Assembly (NCBI RefSeq): GCF_019972295.1
Contig: NZ_BLJA01000001.1
Coordinates: 1,657,762-1,721,761, forward strand
From: Geobacter sp. AOG2
GTDB lineage: Bacteria; Desulfobacterota; Desulfuromonadia; Geobacterales; Pseudopelobacteraceae
DNA length: 64,000 nucleotides
Direction: 5' to 3'
Shown here one piece after another: positions 45,697 through 54,662 of this stretch; within the stretch, counting starts at the first letter, position 1, and each line of letters starts with the position of its first letter. Made by a program: the position numbers and the translations under genes. Under the pieces are notes generated by a model. The model was not told the origin of the DNA. It saw only the letters and a program-made list of their open reading frames with translations, and did not search any database.

Positions 45697-48687
45697 ATGG
45701 CATACAGAATCGAAGTGGCCCTGAAGGAGGGTGTCCGCGACGCCCGCGGAGAGCGGATCAAACGGGAAATCGAGCATTTCCTGCACTTGCAGGTGAACGA
45801 GGTCCGTACCATTGACGTCTATACCGTGGATGCCCCTCTTACGCAGGAAGAACTCCATCAGACTGCGGCTGGCCCGTTCAGCGACCCGGTTATCCAGGAG
45901 TGGAGTATCGAACGGCCCTTGGCGGCCGGTTTCGATTTTGCCGTGGAGGTCGGCTTCCGTCCCGGCGTGACCGACAACGTGGGGCGCACCGCCCGGGAAG
46001 CCGTCGAATATCTGACCGGCCGTCCCTTTGCCGCCGGCGAGGGGGTCTACTATTCGGTGCAATACCTGCTGAAGGGGACCTTTGAGCTGTCCGACGTGGA
46101 AGGCATCGCCACCGGTCTCTTGTGCAATACCCTTATCCAGCGTTATAGCGTGCTCTCGGCGGCCGATTTCATGGCCCGGCGCGGGTTTTCGCCGACGGTT
46201 CCCAAGGTGCTGGCCGAGGTTAAGGCTGAGGTGCGCGAGATTGATCTGAACGTTTCCGACGAGGATTTGTTGCGCATCAGCAAAGAAGGGGTACTGGCCC
46301 TGACCCTGGAAGAAATGCGGATCATCCAGGCCCACTACCGCGATCCGCTGGTCATAGCGAAGCGCACCACCGTAGGTTTGGGCGCTAACCCAACCGATGT
46401 GGAATTGGAGTGCCTGGCCCAGACTTGGTCCGAGCACTGTAAGCACAAGATATTTTCGGGCACGGTGCAGTACGAGGACGAAGAGGGCAACAAACAGGAG
46501 ATCAAATCCCTGTTCAAGTCGTTCATCCAGCGTACCACCAAGGATGTGCGCGCAAATTTGGGTGACAGGGACTTCTGCCTGTCGGTGTTCAAGGATAATG
46601 CCGGGGTCATCAAGTTCAACGACCAACAGTCGCTGGTCTTCAAGGTGGAGACCCACAATTCGCCGTCGGCCCTGGACCCCTACGGCGGGGCGTTGACCGG
46701 CATTGTGGGAGTCAACCGCGACCCCTTCGGCACGGGGCAGGGGGCCAAACTGATCTTCAATACCGATGTTTTCTGTTTCGCCGACCCGTTTTATGAAAAA
46801 CCGTTACCCGCGCGCCTGCTCCATCCCCGGCGCATTTACGAAGGGGTAGTGGAGGGCGTCGAGCATGGCGGCAACAAGAGCGGCATCCCCACGGTCAACG
46901 GTTCGCTGGTCTTTGACGAGCGTTTTGCCGGCAAACCTCTGGTGTTCTGCGGTACAGCCGGGATAATGCCGCGCGAAATCAACGGTCAGCCGAGCCATGA
47001 AAAATCCATCCATCCGGGCGACCTGATCGTGATGACCGGCGGCCGTATCGGCAAGGATGGAATTCACGGCGCGACCTTTTCGTCCGAGGAGTTGAACGAG
47101 AACTCGCCGGTTACGGCGGTGCAGATCGGCGATCCCATCACCCAGAAGCGCATGTTCGACTTCCTGATCCGTGCGCGGGACAAGGCGCTCTATCGTTTCA
47201 TTACCGACAACGGTGCCGGGGGGCTCTCTTCCTCGGTGGGAGAGATGGCCGGCGAATGTGGCGGCTGCCGGATGGACCTGGCTAAGGCGCCCCTCAAGTA
47301 TCCCGGTCTCAATCCGTGGGAAATTCTCATCTCCGAAGCCCAGGAACGCATGTCCCTGGCGGTGCCGCCGGAACGGATCGAAGAGTTCATGGGCATGGCC
47401 AAACGTTTCGGCGTGGAGGCCACGGTTCTGGGCGAGTTCACCGACAGCGGCGTGTTCCACGTCCTCTACGACGGCCGCACCGTGGCCTGGTTGCCTATGG
47501 CGTTCATGCACGAGGGACTGCCCCCCATGCAACTGCCCGCCAAATGGGTGCCGCCCCGGCATGCGGAGCCGGTAGTAGAGGTCAAGGGGGATTACTCCGA
47601 CGATCTGGCGGCCCTCTTGTCGTCCCTCAATATCTGCTCCAAGGAATCAGTGGTGCGGCGGTACGATCACGAGGTTCAGGGCGGCTCGGTGGTCAAGCCG
47701 TTTGGCGGCGTTACCAACGACGGCCCCTCCGACGCAGCCGTGGTGCGGCCGATTCTGGATTCCTTTGAAGGTGTGGTGACGGCCCACGGCATCTGCCCCC
47801 GCTATTCCGACATCGATACCTACCACATGACCGCCAACGCCATCGACGAGGCATTGCGCAACTATGTGGCAGTGGGCGGTTCCCTCGATTTGGTGGCCGG
47901 CCTGGATAACTTCTGCTGGTGCGATCCGGTCCTGTCGGAGAAAACCCCGGACGGCCCCTACAAGATGGCTCAATTGGTGCGCTCCAACCAGGCGCTGTAC
48001 GACATTTGCATGGCCTATAATCTGCCGCTGATTTCGGGCAAGGATTCCATGAAGAACGACTTTTACGATGGCTCCACCAAAATTTCGATTCCGCCGACCC
48101 TGCTCTTCTCGGTGATCGGCAAGATCGAGGATGCCCGCAAGGCTGTCACCATGGACGTCAAACGGCCCGGAGACATCGTGTATCTGCTGGGCAAGACAGG
48201 CGACGAACTGGGCGGCTCGGAGTATTTCGCCCTCAGGGGCGCCGTCGGCAACAAGGTGCCCCTGGTGGACACCAACCGGGCGTACAAGCGGTACCAGGCC
48301 TACCACCAGGCGGTCACGCAAGGGCTGGTGGCCTCCTGTCACGATCTTTCCGACGGCGGCCTGGCTGTGGCGGCGGCAGAATCGGCCTTTGCCGGGGGGT
48401 ACGGCATGAGTCTGGATCTCTCCCGGGCGCTCTGGAAGGGCGACGCGGCGGGCAAATCCGATGCGGCGCTGCTCTTCGCCGAATCGGCGTCGCGCCACCT
48501 GGTGACGGTCCATCCCGAGAAGCGGGACGAGTTCGAGTCGGTTATGAGCGGCAACTGCTTCGCCTCCATCGGCGTGGTGACCGCGGAGCCGGAGCTTGCC
48601 ATTGCCGGACTGAACGGCACTGCCGTGGTACGCGCCGAGCTGGCGGTGTTGAAGGAAGCCTGGCAGAAGACATTAAGGGAGCTGTGA
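45697..48687 (+). CDS. purL: Phosphoribosylformylglycinamidine synthase, PurL with fused PurS-like N-terminus
   Basis: A 996-residue synthetase subunit. Residues 1-~80 (YRIEVALKEGVRDARGERIKREIEHF) look like PurS. From ~230 onward the protein follows the PurL ATPase fold: WSEHCKHKIF, KVETHNSPSALDPYGGA, DNGAGGLSSSVGEMA, GKDSMKNDF and CHDLSDGGLAVAAAE. It lacks the C-terminal glutaminase of the large single-chain enzyme; that function is supplied by purQ, which follows 1 bp later. It is therefore an intermediate PurS-PurL form. The ATG at 45697 is chosen; the longer frame includes the ribosome site. Confidence 0.93.
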   Translation: MAYRIEVALKEGVRDARGERIKREIEHFLHLQVNEVRTIDVYTVDAPLTQEELHQTAAGPFSDPVIQEWSIERPLAAGFDFAVEVGFRPGVTDNVGRTAREAVEYLTGRPFAAGEGVYYSVQYLLKGTFELSDVEGIATGLLCNTLIQRYSVLSAADFMARRGFSPTVPKVLAEVKAEVREIDLNVSDEDLLRISKEGVLALTLEEMRIIQAHYRDPLVIAKRTTVGLGANPTDVELECLAQTWSEHCKHKIFSGTVQYEDEEGNKQEIKSLFKSFIQRTTKDVRANLGDRDFCLSVFKDNAGVIKFNDQQSLVFKVETHNSPSALDPYGGALTGIVGVNRDPFGTGQGAKLIFNTDVFCFADPFYEKPLPARLLHPRRIYEGVVEGVEHGGNKSGIPTVNGSLVFDERFAGKPLVFCGTAGIMPREINGQPSHEKSIHPGDLIVMTGGRIGKDGIHGATFSSEELNENSPVTAVQIGDPITQKRMFDFLIRARDKALYRFITDNGAGGLSSSVGEMAGECGGCRMDLAKAPLKYPGLNPWEILISEAQERMSLAVPPERIEEFMGMAKRFGVEATVLGEFTDSGVFHVLYDGRTVAWLPMAFMHEGLPPMQLPAKWVPPRHAEPVVEVKGDYSDDLAALLSSLNICSKESVVRRYDHEVQGGSVVKPFGGVTNDGPSDAAVVRPILDSFEGVVTAHGICPRYSDIDTYHMTANAIDEALRNYVAVGGSLDLVAGLDNFCWCDPVLSEKTPDGPYKMAQLVRSNQALYDICMAYNLPLISGKDSMKNDFYDGSTKISIPPTLLFSVIGKIEDARKAVTMDVKRPGDIVYLLGKTGDELGGSEYFALRGAVGNKVPLVDTNRAYKRYQAYHQAVTQGLVASCHDLSDGGLAVAAAESAFAGGYGMSLDLSRALWKGDAAGKSDAALLFAESASRHLVTVHPEKRDEFESVMSGNCFASIGVVTAEPELAIAGLNGTAVVRAELAVLKEAWQKTLREL

Positions 48688-48688
48688 C

Positions 48689-49516
48689 ATGAAAAAAACC
48701 CGTGCCATCGTCATCACCGGAAACGGCACCAACTGCGAGACCGAGGCGGCTCATGCCTGCCGCCTGGGGGGCTTCGACGAGGCGGTCATCGCCCATATCG
48801 CCGAGATCCTCTCCGGCGAGATCAGTCTGGACGACTTCCATTTCCTTAACCTGACCGGCGGTTTTCTGGACGGCGACGACCTGGGGAGCGCCAAGGCCCA
48901 GGCCAACCGCCTGAAACATGCCGGTGTCGCCGGTACGGGCGAGAAGTTGGTGGAACAGTTCACCCGCTTCATCGCTGCCGGCAAGCTGATCCTGGGGGTC
49001 TGCAACGGCTTCCAACTGATGGTCAAAATGGGCATGCTGCCCGGTTTTGACGGCGATTTTCTGACCCAGCGCACGACCCTGACTTTTAACGACTGCGGCC
49101 GCTTTCAGGATCGCTGGGTGTACCTGAAGGCTGATCCCGCATCGCCCAGCGTCTTTACCCAAGGGATTGAACAGGGTATCTACCTGCCTATGCGCCACGG
49201 CGAGGGAAAGTTTCTCTGCGATTCGGCTGCGACCCTGGAGCGTATCGAGCGGGAACACTTGGCGGTGCTGAAATACTCCGGACCGGATTACGGGGCTGCG
49301 ACCATGGAGTTTCCGCTGAATCCCAATGGGGCTCAAAACGCCATTGCCGGCCTTTGTGACCCGACCGGCCGCTTGATGGGGCTCATGCCTCATCCCGAGG
49401 CCTTTGTGCATTACACCCAACACCCCCGTTGGACCCGGGAAGAGCTGCCGGAAGAGGGTGATGGGTTGAAGCTGTACCGCAACGCTGCGGAGTATGTGAG
49501 GGGAAATCTTGTATAA
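48689..49516 (+). CDS. purQ: Phosphoribosylformylglycinamidine synthase subunit PurQ (glutaminase)
   Basis: A 275-residue class I glutamine amidotransferase. It has the nucleophile Cys in LILGVCNGFQLM and the His-Glu pair in MPHPEAFVHYTQHPRW. It provides ammonia to PurL. It is longer than the ~225-residue Bacillus PurQ and resembles the glutaminase domain of the large enzyme. It starts one base after purL. Confidence 0.93.
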   Translation: MKKTRAIVITGNGTNCETEAAHACRLGGFDEAVIAHIAEILSGEISLDDFHFLNLTGGFLDGDDLGSAKAQANRLKHAGVAGTGEKLVEQFTRFIAAGKLILGVCNGFQLMVKMGMLPGFDGDFLTQRTTLTFNDCGRFQDRWVYLKADPASPSVFTQGIEQGIYLPMRHGEGKFLCDSAATLERIEREHLAVLKYSGPDYGAATMEFPLNPNGAQNAIAGLCDPTGRLMGLMPHPEAFVHYTQHPRWTREELPEEGDGLKLYRNAAEYVRGNLV

Positions 49517-49527
49517 ACTCAAAATCA

Positions 49528-49618
49528 GCCACAGAGTAACTGAGACACAGAGAAAATATTTTGCAAAAATACTTTTGGTTTTCTCCTGCATTTCTCTTAG
49601 TCTCGGTGTCTTTGTGGC
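49528..49618. repeat. Inverted-repeat element J (CACAGAG family) before purF
   Basis: GCCACAGAGTAACTGAGAC at the left end; the right end read in reverse complement is GCCACAAAGACACCGAGAC. The centre is A/T-rich. Related to element I at 41930-42054. It lies in the 136-bp purQ-purF gap. Confidence 0.6.
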
Positions 49619-49652
49619 GATGCGCTGTTTCAAGCTTAAGGAGCCTTAATCC

Positions 49653-51080
49653 ATGGATTTCACCAAGCCACACGAAGAATGCGGCGTTTTCGGCGTCTAC
49701 AATCATTCCGAGGCATCCAACCTGACGTATCTGGGGCTGTATGCTCTCCAGCATCGCGGGCAGGAAAGCTGCGGCATCGTATCATCGGACGGCACGACCC
49801 TGCACGCCCACAAGCGCATGGGGTTGGTAGCCGATGTGTTCGGCAATCAAGAGGTTTTCAAGAAACTGCCTGGAAAATCAGCCATCGGCCATGTGCGCTA
49901 CTCCACCGCCGGCGCCTCGGTTGAGAAGAATGTGCAGCCGATCATGGTGGACTACTCCCGGGGCTCCATAGCCGTGGCCCACAACGGCAACCTGGTGAAC
50001 GCCCAACTGCTTAAGGCCGAGCTGGAAGCCTACGGCTCCATCTTCCAGACCACCATGGACACGGAGATCATCATTCACCTGCTGGCAATCTCCCACACCA
50101 ATTCCTTGGTGGACCGCATCGTGGATGCCCTCAATCGTATCAAGGGCGCCTACTGTTTGTTGTTCTTGACCGAGAGCCGCATGATTGCTGTACGCGACCC
50201 CAACGGTTTTCGCCCCCTCTGCCTGGGCAGGCTGGGTGATGCCTGGGTCGTGGCCTCTGAGAGCTGCGCCCTGGACCTGATTGAGGCCGAGTTCGTAAGG
50301 GAAATCGAACCGGGCGAGATGATTGTCTGCACCAGGGACGGCAACATGAAGTCCCTGTTTCCCTTCAAGAAGGTCGAACCGACCCCCTGTATCTTCGAAT
50401 TCGTCTATTTTGCCCGGCCCGACTCCTATATATTCGGCAAGAACGTCTATCTGGCCCGCAAGGAATTGGGGCGGCAGTTGGCCCGCGAACACGCCGTCGA
50501 TGCCGACATCGTCATTCCGGTACCCGATTCCGGTGTTCCGGCCGCCATGGGATACGCCGAAGAGTCCGGAATCCGCTTCGAGATGGCCCTGATCCGCAAC
50601 CATTATGTAGGACGGACCTTTATCGAACCGGCCCAGGCAATCCGCCATTTCGGAGTTAAGATCAAACTCAACCCGGTACGGGAAATCCTTAAGGGTAAAC
50701 GTGTCGTGGTCATTGACGACTCCATCGTGCGCGGCACCACATCCCGCAAGATCGTCAAGATGGTGCGCAATGCCGGGGCCAAGGAGGTGCACATGCGCAT
50801 CTCTTCTCCCCCCACCAGCTATCCCTGCTACTACGGTATCGATACCCCTAACCGCAAAGAACTGATCTCCTCTTCCCACACAAACGACGAAATTTGTCGT
50901 TATATCACCGCAGACTCATTGGGTTATCTGTCCGAAGAGGGATTGGTCAATTCGGTCGGTATGGGAAATACCGGTTTTTGCAAGGCATGTTTTGCCGGAA
51001 CTTACCCGGTTGCATTCCCCCGGCCGGCCTTAAAGCCGCAGATGGGACTTTTCGAAGAGGAGTACAGCGAGCATGAATGA
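49653..51080 (+). CDS. purF: Amidophosphoribosyltransferase
   Basis: A 475-residue enzyme for the first step of purine synthesis. The catalytic Cys is residue 10 ([11 protein letters not shown]), so the first nine residues are a propeptide to be removed, as in Bacillus-type PurF. The glutaminase domain has [13 protein letters not shown], and the PRTase domain has [18 protein letters not shown]. Cys residues in the C-terminal [11 protein letters not shown] fit the [4Fe-4S] type. It overlaps pyrE by 8 bases. Confidence 0.96.
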   Translation: MDFTKPHEECGVFGVYNHSEASNLTYLGLYALQHRGQESCGIVSSDGTTLHAHKRMGLVADVFGNQEVFKKLPGKSAIGHVRYSTAGASVEKNVQPIMVDYSRGSIAVAHNGNLVNAQLLKAELEAYGSIFQTTMDTEIIIHLLAISHTNSLVDRIVDALNRIKGAYCLLFLTESRMIAVRDPNGFRPLCLGRLGDAWVVASESCALDLIEAEFVREIEPGEMIVCTRDGNMKSLFPFKKVEPTPCIFEFVYFARPDSYIFGKNVYLARKELGRQLAREHAVDADIVIPVPDSGVPAAMGYAEESGIRFEMALIRNHYVGRTFIEPAQAIRHFGVKIKLNPVREILKGKRVVVIDDSIVRGTTSRKIVKMVRNAGAKEVHMRISSPPTSYPCYYGIDTPNRKELISSSHTNDEICRYITADSLGYLSEEGLVNSVGMGNTGFCKACFAGTYPVAFPRPALKPQMGLFEEEYSEHE

Positions 51081-51621
51081 CCGTGAACAACTGAAAAAGA
51101 TCATCCTGGAACTGTCCTATGAAAAACGGCTTGTGACCTTGGCTTCGGGCCGGCAGAGCGATTTCTACTTCGACGGCAAGCAGACCACCTTGCACGCGGA
51201 AGGCGGCTTTCTGGTGGGCAAACTTTTCTACGAGGCGATCAAGGATGTGGAAGGTGTTGAAGCGGTAGGCGGCATCACCCTAGGGGCCGACCCCATAGCC
51301 ACAGCCACCTCGATCGCCGCCCATCTGGACGGTAAAAGAATGCATGCCTTCATCATCCGCAAGGAGCCCAAGGGGCACGGTACCGGCCAGTGGCTGGAGG
51401 GGCGCAAGAATCTGCCCCCCGGGACCGGTGTGGTTATTGTCGAGGACGTGGTCACCACCGGCGGTTCCTCCATGAAGGCCGTACGCCGGGCGGAAGAGGA
51501 AGGGCTGAAGGTACTGGGCATCGTCACCCTGGTTGACCGCGAGGAGGGCGGCCGGGAAAATATTGAGGCCGAAGGTTTCTGGTTGAAAACCATTTTCACA
51601 AGGTCTGAACTCGTCGCTTAA
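51073..51621 (+). CDS. pyrE: Orotate phosphoribosyltransferase
   Basis: A 182-residue type I PRTase. It has the PRPP motif [18 protein letters not shown] and the conserved [15 protein letters not shown] and [15 protein letters not shown]. It forms OMP from orotate and PRPP. Its start lies inside purF and its stop overlaps the next start (TAATG), so purF, pyrE and the tlyA fusion are tightly coupled. Confidence 0.95.
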   Translation: MNDREQLKKIILELSYEKRLVTLASGRQSDFYFDGKQTTLHAEGGFLVGKLFYEAIKDVEGVEAVGGITLGADPIATATSIAAHLDGKRMHAFIIRKEPKGHGTGQWLEGRKNLPPGTGVVIVEDVVTTGGSSMKAVRRAEEEGLKVLGIVTLVDREEGGRENIEAEGFWLKTIFTRSELVA

Positions 51622-52715
51622 TGGTGGTAAAAGATCGCCTTGATAAGCTGATGGTCACCCGCGGCCTGGCCCCTTCTCGTGAAAAGGCCCAGGCTCTCAT
51701 CATGGCCGGCCAGGTGGTGGTGGGAGATCATGCAGCCGACAAGGCCGGGCAGCAGGTAAGCGCGGATGCCGAGATCCGCATCAAGGGGGAGGTTCTCCCC
51801 TATGTGGGCCGGGGTGGTCTCAAGCTCAGGAAGGCGCTGGATGAATTCGGCGTCGATGTCGGCGGTCTGGTTGCCATAGATGTGGGGGCATCCACCGGCG
51901 GCTTCACCGACTGTCTGTTGCAGTCTGGAGCGCGCAAAGTTTTTGCCGTGGACGTGGGCTACGGCCAGTTGGCTTGGAAACTGCGTCAGGATTCCAGGGT
52001 CATCAACCTTGAGAAGACCAATGTCCGTTATCTTGCCCCGGACCGGCTCGATGAGGTCCCGGCACTGGCGGTCATCGATGCCTCCTTTATCTCCCTAGGT
52101 AAGGTCCTGCCGGCCGTGGCCGGGCTTGTCAGGCCAGGCGGCCGCATCATTGCCCTGATCAAACCGCAGTTCGAAGTGGGTCGGGGCGAGGTGGGGAAGG
52201 GGGGGATCGTCCGTGACCCGGCTGCGCATGAAAAGGCTGTCGCCGGAGTCCGGCAGGCTGCGACGGAGTTGGGTATCCGGGTGTGCGGGGTGTGCGATTC
52301 TCCCATTCTGGGCGCGGACGGCAACCGGGAGTTTCTGATATTGTTAGCGCTACCGGAGGATATGAATATGGAGCAGCAATGCCTGTTTTGCAAAATTATC
52401 GACGGTGATATTCCGGCAACCAAGGTGTATGAAGACGAGTTCATGGTGGCAATCGAGGATATTGCTCCCAAGGCCCCCCTGCACCTGTTGCTGATCCCGA
52501 AACGCCATTTTTCCAACTGCCTTGATATGGCCGAAGGGGACGCTTCGCGGGTTGGTCACCTGTTTCGAATCGCCGGGGAGCTTGCCCGCCAGAAGGGTTT
52601 TGATGAACGCGGATTTCGGATAGTTCAGAACAACGGTGAGGGGGCCGGGCAATCGGTCTTCCACATCCACTTTCATCTTTTGGCTGGGCGCGATTTCACT
52701 TGGCCTCCCGGGTAA
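51621..52715 (+). CDS. TlyA-family rRNA 2'-O-methyltransferase fused in frame to a HIT-domain protein
   Basis: A 364-residue fusion. Residues 1-~245 form a TlyA/hemolysin A-type methyltransferase: an S4 domain (RLDKLMVTRGLAPSREKAQ), the FtsJ-like SAM motif VAIDVGASTGGFTDCLLQ and DVGYGQLAWKLR. Residues ~250-364 are a complete HIT hydrolase: CLFCKIIDGDIPATKVYED, LIPKRH and the catalytic HIHFHLL. No stop separates them. An internal GGAGG (52355-52359) stands 8 bases before an in-frame ATG at 52368, so the HIT protein could also be made alone. TlyA normally ends about here, which suggests loss of a stop codon. Confidence 0.88.
   Translation: MVVKDRLDKLMVTRGLAPSREKAQALIMAGQVVVGDHAADKAGQQVSADAEIRIKGEVLPYVGRGGLKLRKALDEFGVDVGGLVAIDVGASTGGFTDCLLQSGARKVFAVDVGYGQLAWKLRQDSRVINLEKTNVRYLAPDRLDEVPALAVIDASFISLGKVLPAVAGLVRPGGRIIALIKPQFEVGRGEVGKGGIVRDPAAHEKAVAGVRQAATELGIRVCGVCDSPILGADGNREFLILLALPEDMNMEQQCLFCKIIDGDIPATKVYEDEFMVAIEDIAPKAPLHLLLIPKRHFSNCLDMAEGDASRVGHLFRIAGELARQKGFDERGFRIVQNNGEGAGQSVFHIHFHLLAGRDFTWPPG
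52355..52370 (+). promoter_or_regulatory. Internal ribosome site for separate HIT protein
   Basis: GGAGG, 8 bases, ATG (52368), in frame within the TlyA-HIT gene and exactly at the family start of HIT proteins (MEQQCLFCKI). It would give a 115-residue HIT protein from the same mRNA. Confidence 0.5.
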
Positions 52716-52734
52716 GAGAAGGGGACATAACAAC

Positions 52735-53274
52735 ATGAAACGTATTATATCGGTTTTGGCGCTGACGCTCCTCTGGTCGTTGCCGGTGAAGGCCGAGACC
52801 TATACCTGGACCGATAAGAGCGGCACCGTCAACTTCAGCGACGATTATTCCAGCATACCGAAACAGTACCGCAGGAAGGTTCGCAAGCTGGGGGATATGG
52901 ATGCTGCGCCGGCAGCAGCCGACACTGCGAAGGATGGGGGGGGGCAGCAGCCGGTGCGGCCTTCAACATCAGTGATTGGTAATCCCGGTACTGCTGGAGC
53001 CGATTCCGCAAATGGATTGTACGGAGGAAAAAAGGCTGAGGTTTGGCAGCAGGAGTTCAAGGCCCGCGAAGCGGAATACAAACGGTTGGAACGTGAGCTT
53101 ACGCAGTTGGAGGGCCTTATCAAAAATCCTGTGGGGATATCACAGGAACGTATGTGGGGGTTGCCTCAGGAGTTCAGGGAAACGCAAAAACGGTATAATG
53201 AAGCCATCAAGTCGTACAACGACCTGAATGACGCCGCAAACAAAGTCGGTCTGCCAGCGGAGTTGAGAAAATAG
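52735..53274 (+). CDS. DUF4124-domain exported protein
   Basis: A 179-residue protein with a signal peptide (MKRIISVLALTLLWSLPVKA). Mature residues begin ETYTWTDKSGTVNFSDDYSSIP, the DUF4124 signature, followed by a Pro/Ala/Gly-rich linker and a C-terminal coiled coil (FKAREAEYKRLERELTQLEG). Function unknown; a periplasmic structural role is likely. It lies 19 bp after the HIT domain. Confidence 0.82.
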   Translation: MKRIISVLALTLLWSLPVKAETYTWTDKSGTVNFSDDYSSIPKQYRRKVRKLGDMDAAPAAADTAKDGGGQQPVRPSTSVIGNPGTAGADSANGLYGGKKAEVWQQEFKAREAEYKRLERELTQLEGLIKNPVGISQERMWGLPQEFRETQKRYNEAIKSYNDLNDAANKVGLPAELRK

Positions 53275-53303
53275 CGGCAATCGCACAAAAACTGAAGACC
53301 CAT

Positions 53304-53335
53304 AAAGGCCCGTCGGATATTTCGGCGGGCCTTTT
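53304..53335. terminator. Terminator between convergent genes
   Basis: AAAGGCCCG, loop, CGGGCCTTTT, usable in both directions, between the DUF4124 gene and the leftward Nramp gene. Confidence 0.8.
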
Positions 53336-53356
53336 ATCATGGGGCAGATTATGCGG

Positions 53357-54655
53357 CTAGAAGGCCAGCAGGTTCTTAATAGCACCGGGTACGGCCATGT
53401 CCATGGTCATGACGAGGGTCATCACGATCATAATCACAACCGTCAGCCAAGCAATCGTGTTGAATATGGGGCCATTGACAAATTTTCCCATGAGTTTGCG
53501 GTCGTTCACCAGGATCTGCATGAAGATCAGAATGAATGGTAACACCGCCCCGTTTACGACCTGGGAAAGAAACATGATCTGGAGAAGTGGCGCCCTGGGG
53601 ATCAGGATCAGACCGGCGCTTATGATGATGATGATGGTAAAGAGCCAGAAAAATTGGGGGGCCCGTTCGAAATCCTTGTCAACGCCCGACTCCCACCCCA
53701 TGCCCTCACAGATATAAAAGGCCGTGGAGAGCGGCAGGATACAGGCTGCAAACAACGACGCATTGAAGAGGCCAAAGGCGAACAACGTGGATGCGTGTCT
53801 GCCCACAAGCGGCTTGAGCGCAAGGGCCGCGTCGGTGGCGGTTTCAACCTTCAAGCCCTGGACATTGATGGTGGCGGCGCAGGCCACCACGATAAAAAAA
53901 GCGACCACAATAGCCATGATGCAGCCAAAGATGACATCCAGGCGCGTAAAGGCATACTGTTCGGCGGTGATCCCCTTCTCCACTACGGCCGACTGCTGGT
54001 AAAACTGCATCCACGGGGCAATGGTGGTTCCGACAAGGCCGACCATGGTCATGGTGAAGGCGCTGTCGGATCGAAACGTCGGGGTAATACTGGCCTTAAG
54101 GATTATGTCCCATTTGGGGCCGGCCATGAAAGCGGCGATGGGATAGGCGACGTAGACCATGCAGGCCACCAGGAAGACCTTCTCCACAGTCTTGTACGAT
54201 CCCTTGACAATGAGCAGCCAGACCACAAGGGCGCTGATGGGAACTGAGGCATACTTGCTGATGCCGAATATTTCGAGGCTGGCTGCGATGCCGGCGAATT
54301 CGGAGATGGAGTTGCCCATATTGGTCAAGAGCAGAGCGATCATCACATAGAAGGTTACCTTGACCCCGAACGACTCGCGGATCAGATCTGCAAGCCCTTT
54401 GCCGGTAACGGCGCCCATGCGGGCGCACATCTCCTGAATCACCACCAGGGCCACCGTGGTGGGAAGCATGGTCCAGAGCAGGTCGTTGCCGTAGTTGGCA
54501 CCGGCCAGGGAGTAGGTCGTGATGCCGCCGGCATCGTTGTCCACATTGGCGGTGATGATACCCGGCCCAAGAATCGCCAGAAACAGCATGATGTTCCGGG
54601 GATTCACGCTTTTAAGCGGCTTGAGGAACCTGAATAAGGATATACCGGTGAACAT
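53357..54655 (-). CDS. Nramp-family divalent metal transporter, probable Mg2+ type (NRMT-like)
   Basis: A 432-residue protein with about 11 TM helices. TM1 is GPGIITANVDNDAGGITTYS, so the usual DPGN metal motif is DAGG here. TM6 reads GTTIAPWMQFYQQ, replacing the conserved MPH with APW; the Met to Ala change removes the soft ligand that prefers Mn/Fe. Such changes are those described for Nramp-related magnesium transporters. The upstream gene in the operon carries MgtE regulatory domains and the transcript begins with a Mg2+ riboswitch, which supports Mg2+ as substrate. Mn2+ or Fe2+ cannot be excluded. Confidence 0.85.
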   Translation of the reverse strand: MFTGISLFRFLKPLKSVNPRNIMLFLAILGPGIITANVDNDAGGITTYSLAGANYGNDLLWTMLPTTVALVVIQEMCARMGAVTGKGLADLIRESFGVKVTFYVMIALLLTNMGNSISEFAGIAASLEIFGISKYASVPISALVVWLLIVKGSYKTVEKVFLVACMVYVAYPIAAFMAGPKWDIILKASITPTFRSDSAFTMTMVGLVGTTIAPWMQFYQQSAVVEKGITAEQYAFTRLDVIFGCIMAIVVAFFIVVACAATINVQGLKVETATDAALALKPLVGRHASTLFAFGLFNASLFAACILPLSTAFYICEGMGWESGVDKDFERAPQFFWLFTIIIIISAGLILIPRAPLLQIMFLSQVVNGAVLPFILIFMQILVNDRKLMGKFVNGPIFNTIAWLTVVIMIVMTLVMTMDMAVPGAIKNLLAF

Positions 54656-54662
54656 TACGTCT

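Noticed and set aside
45604-46656. 350-residue open frame opposite purL
   Set aside because: Antisense shadow; purL motifs are clear on the plus strand.
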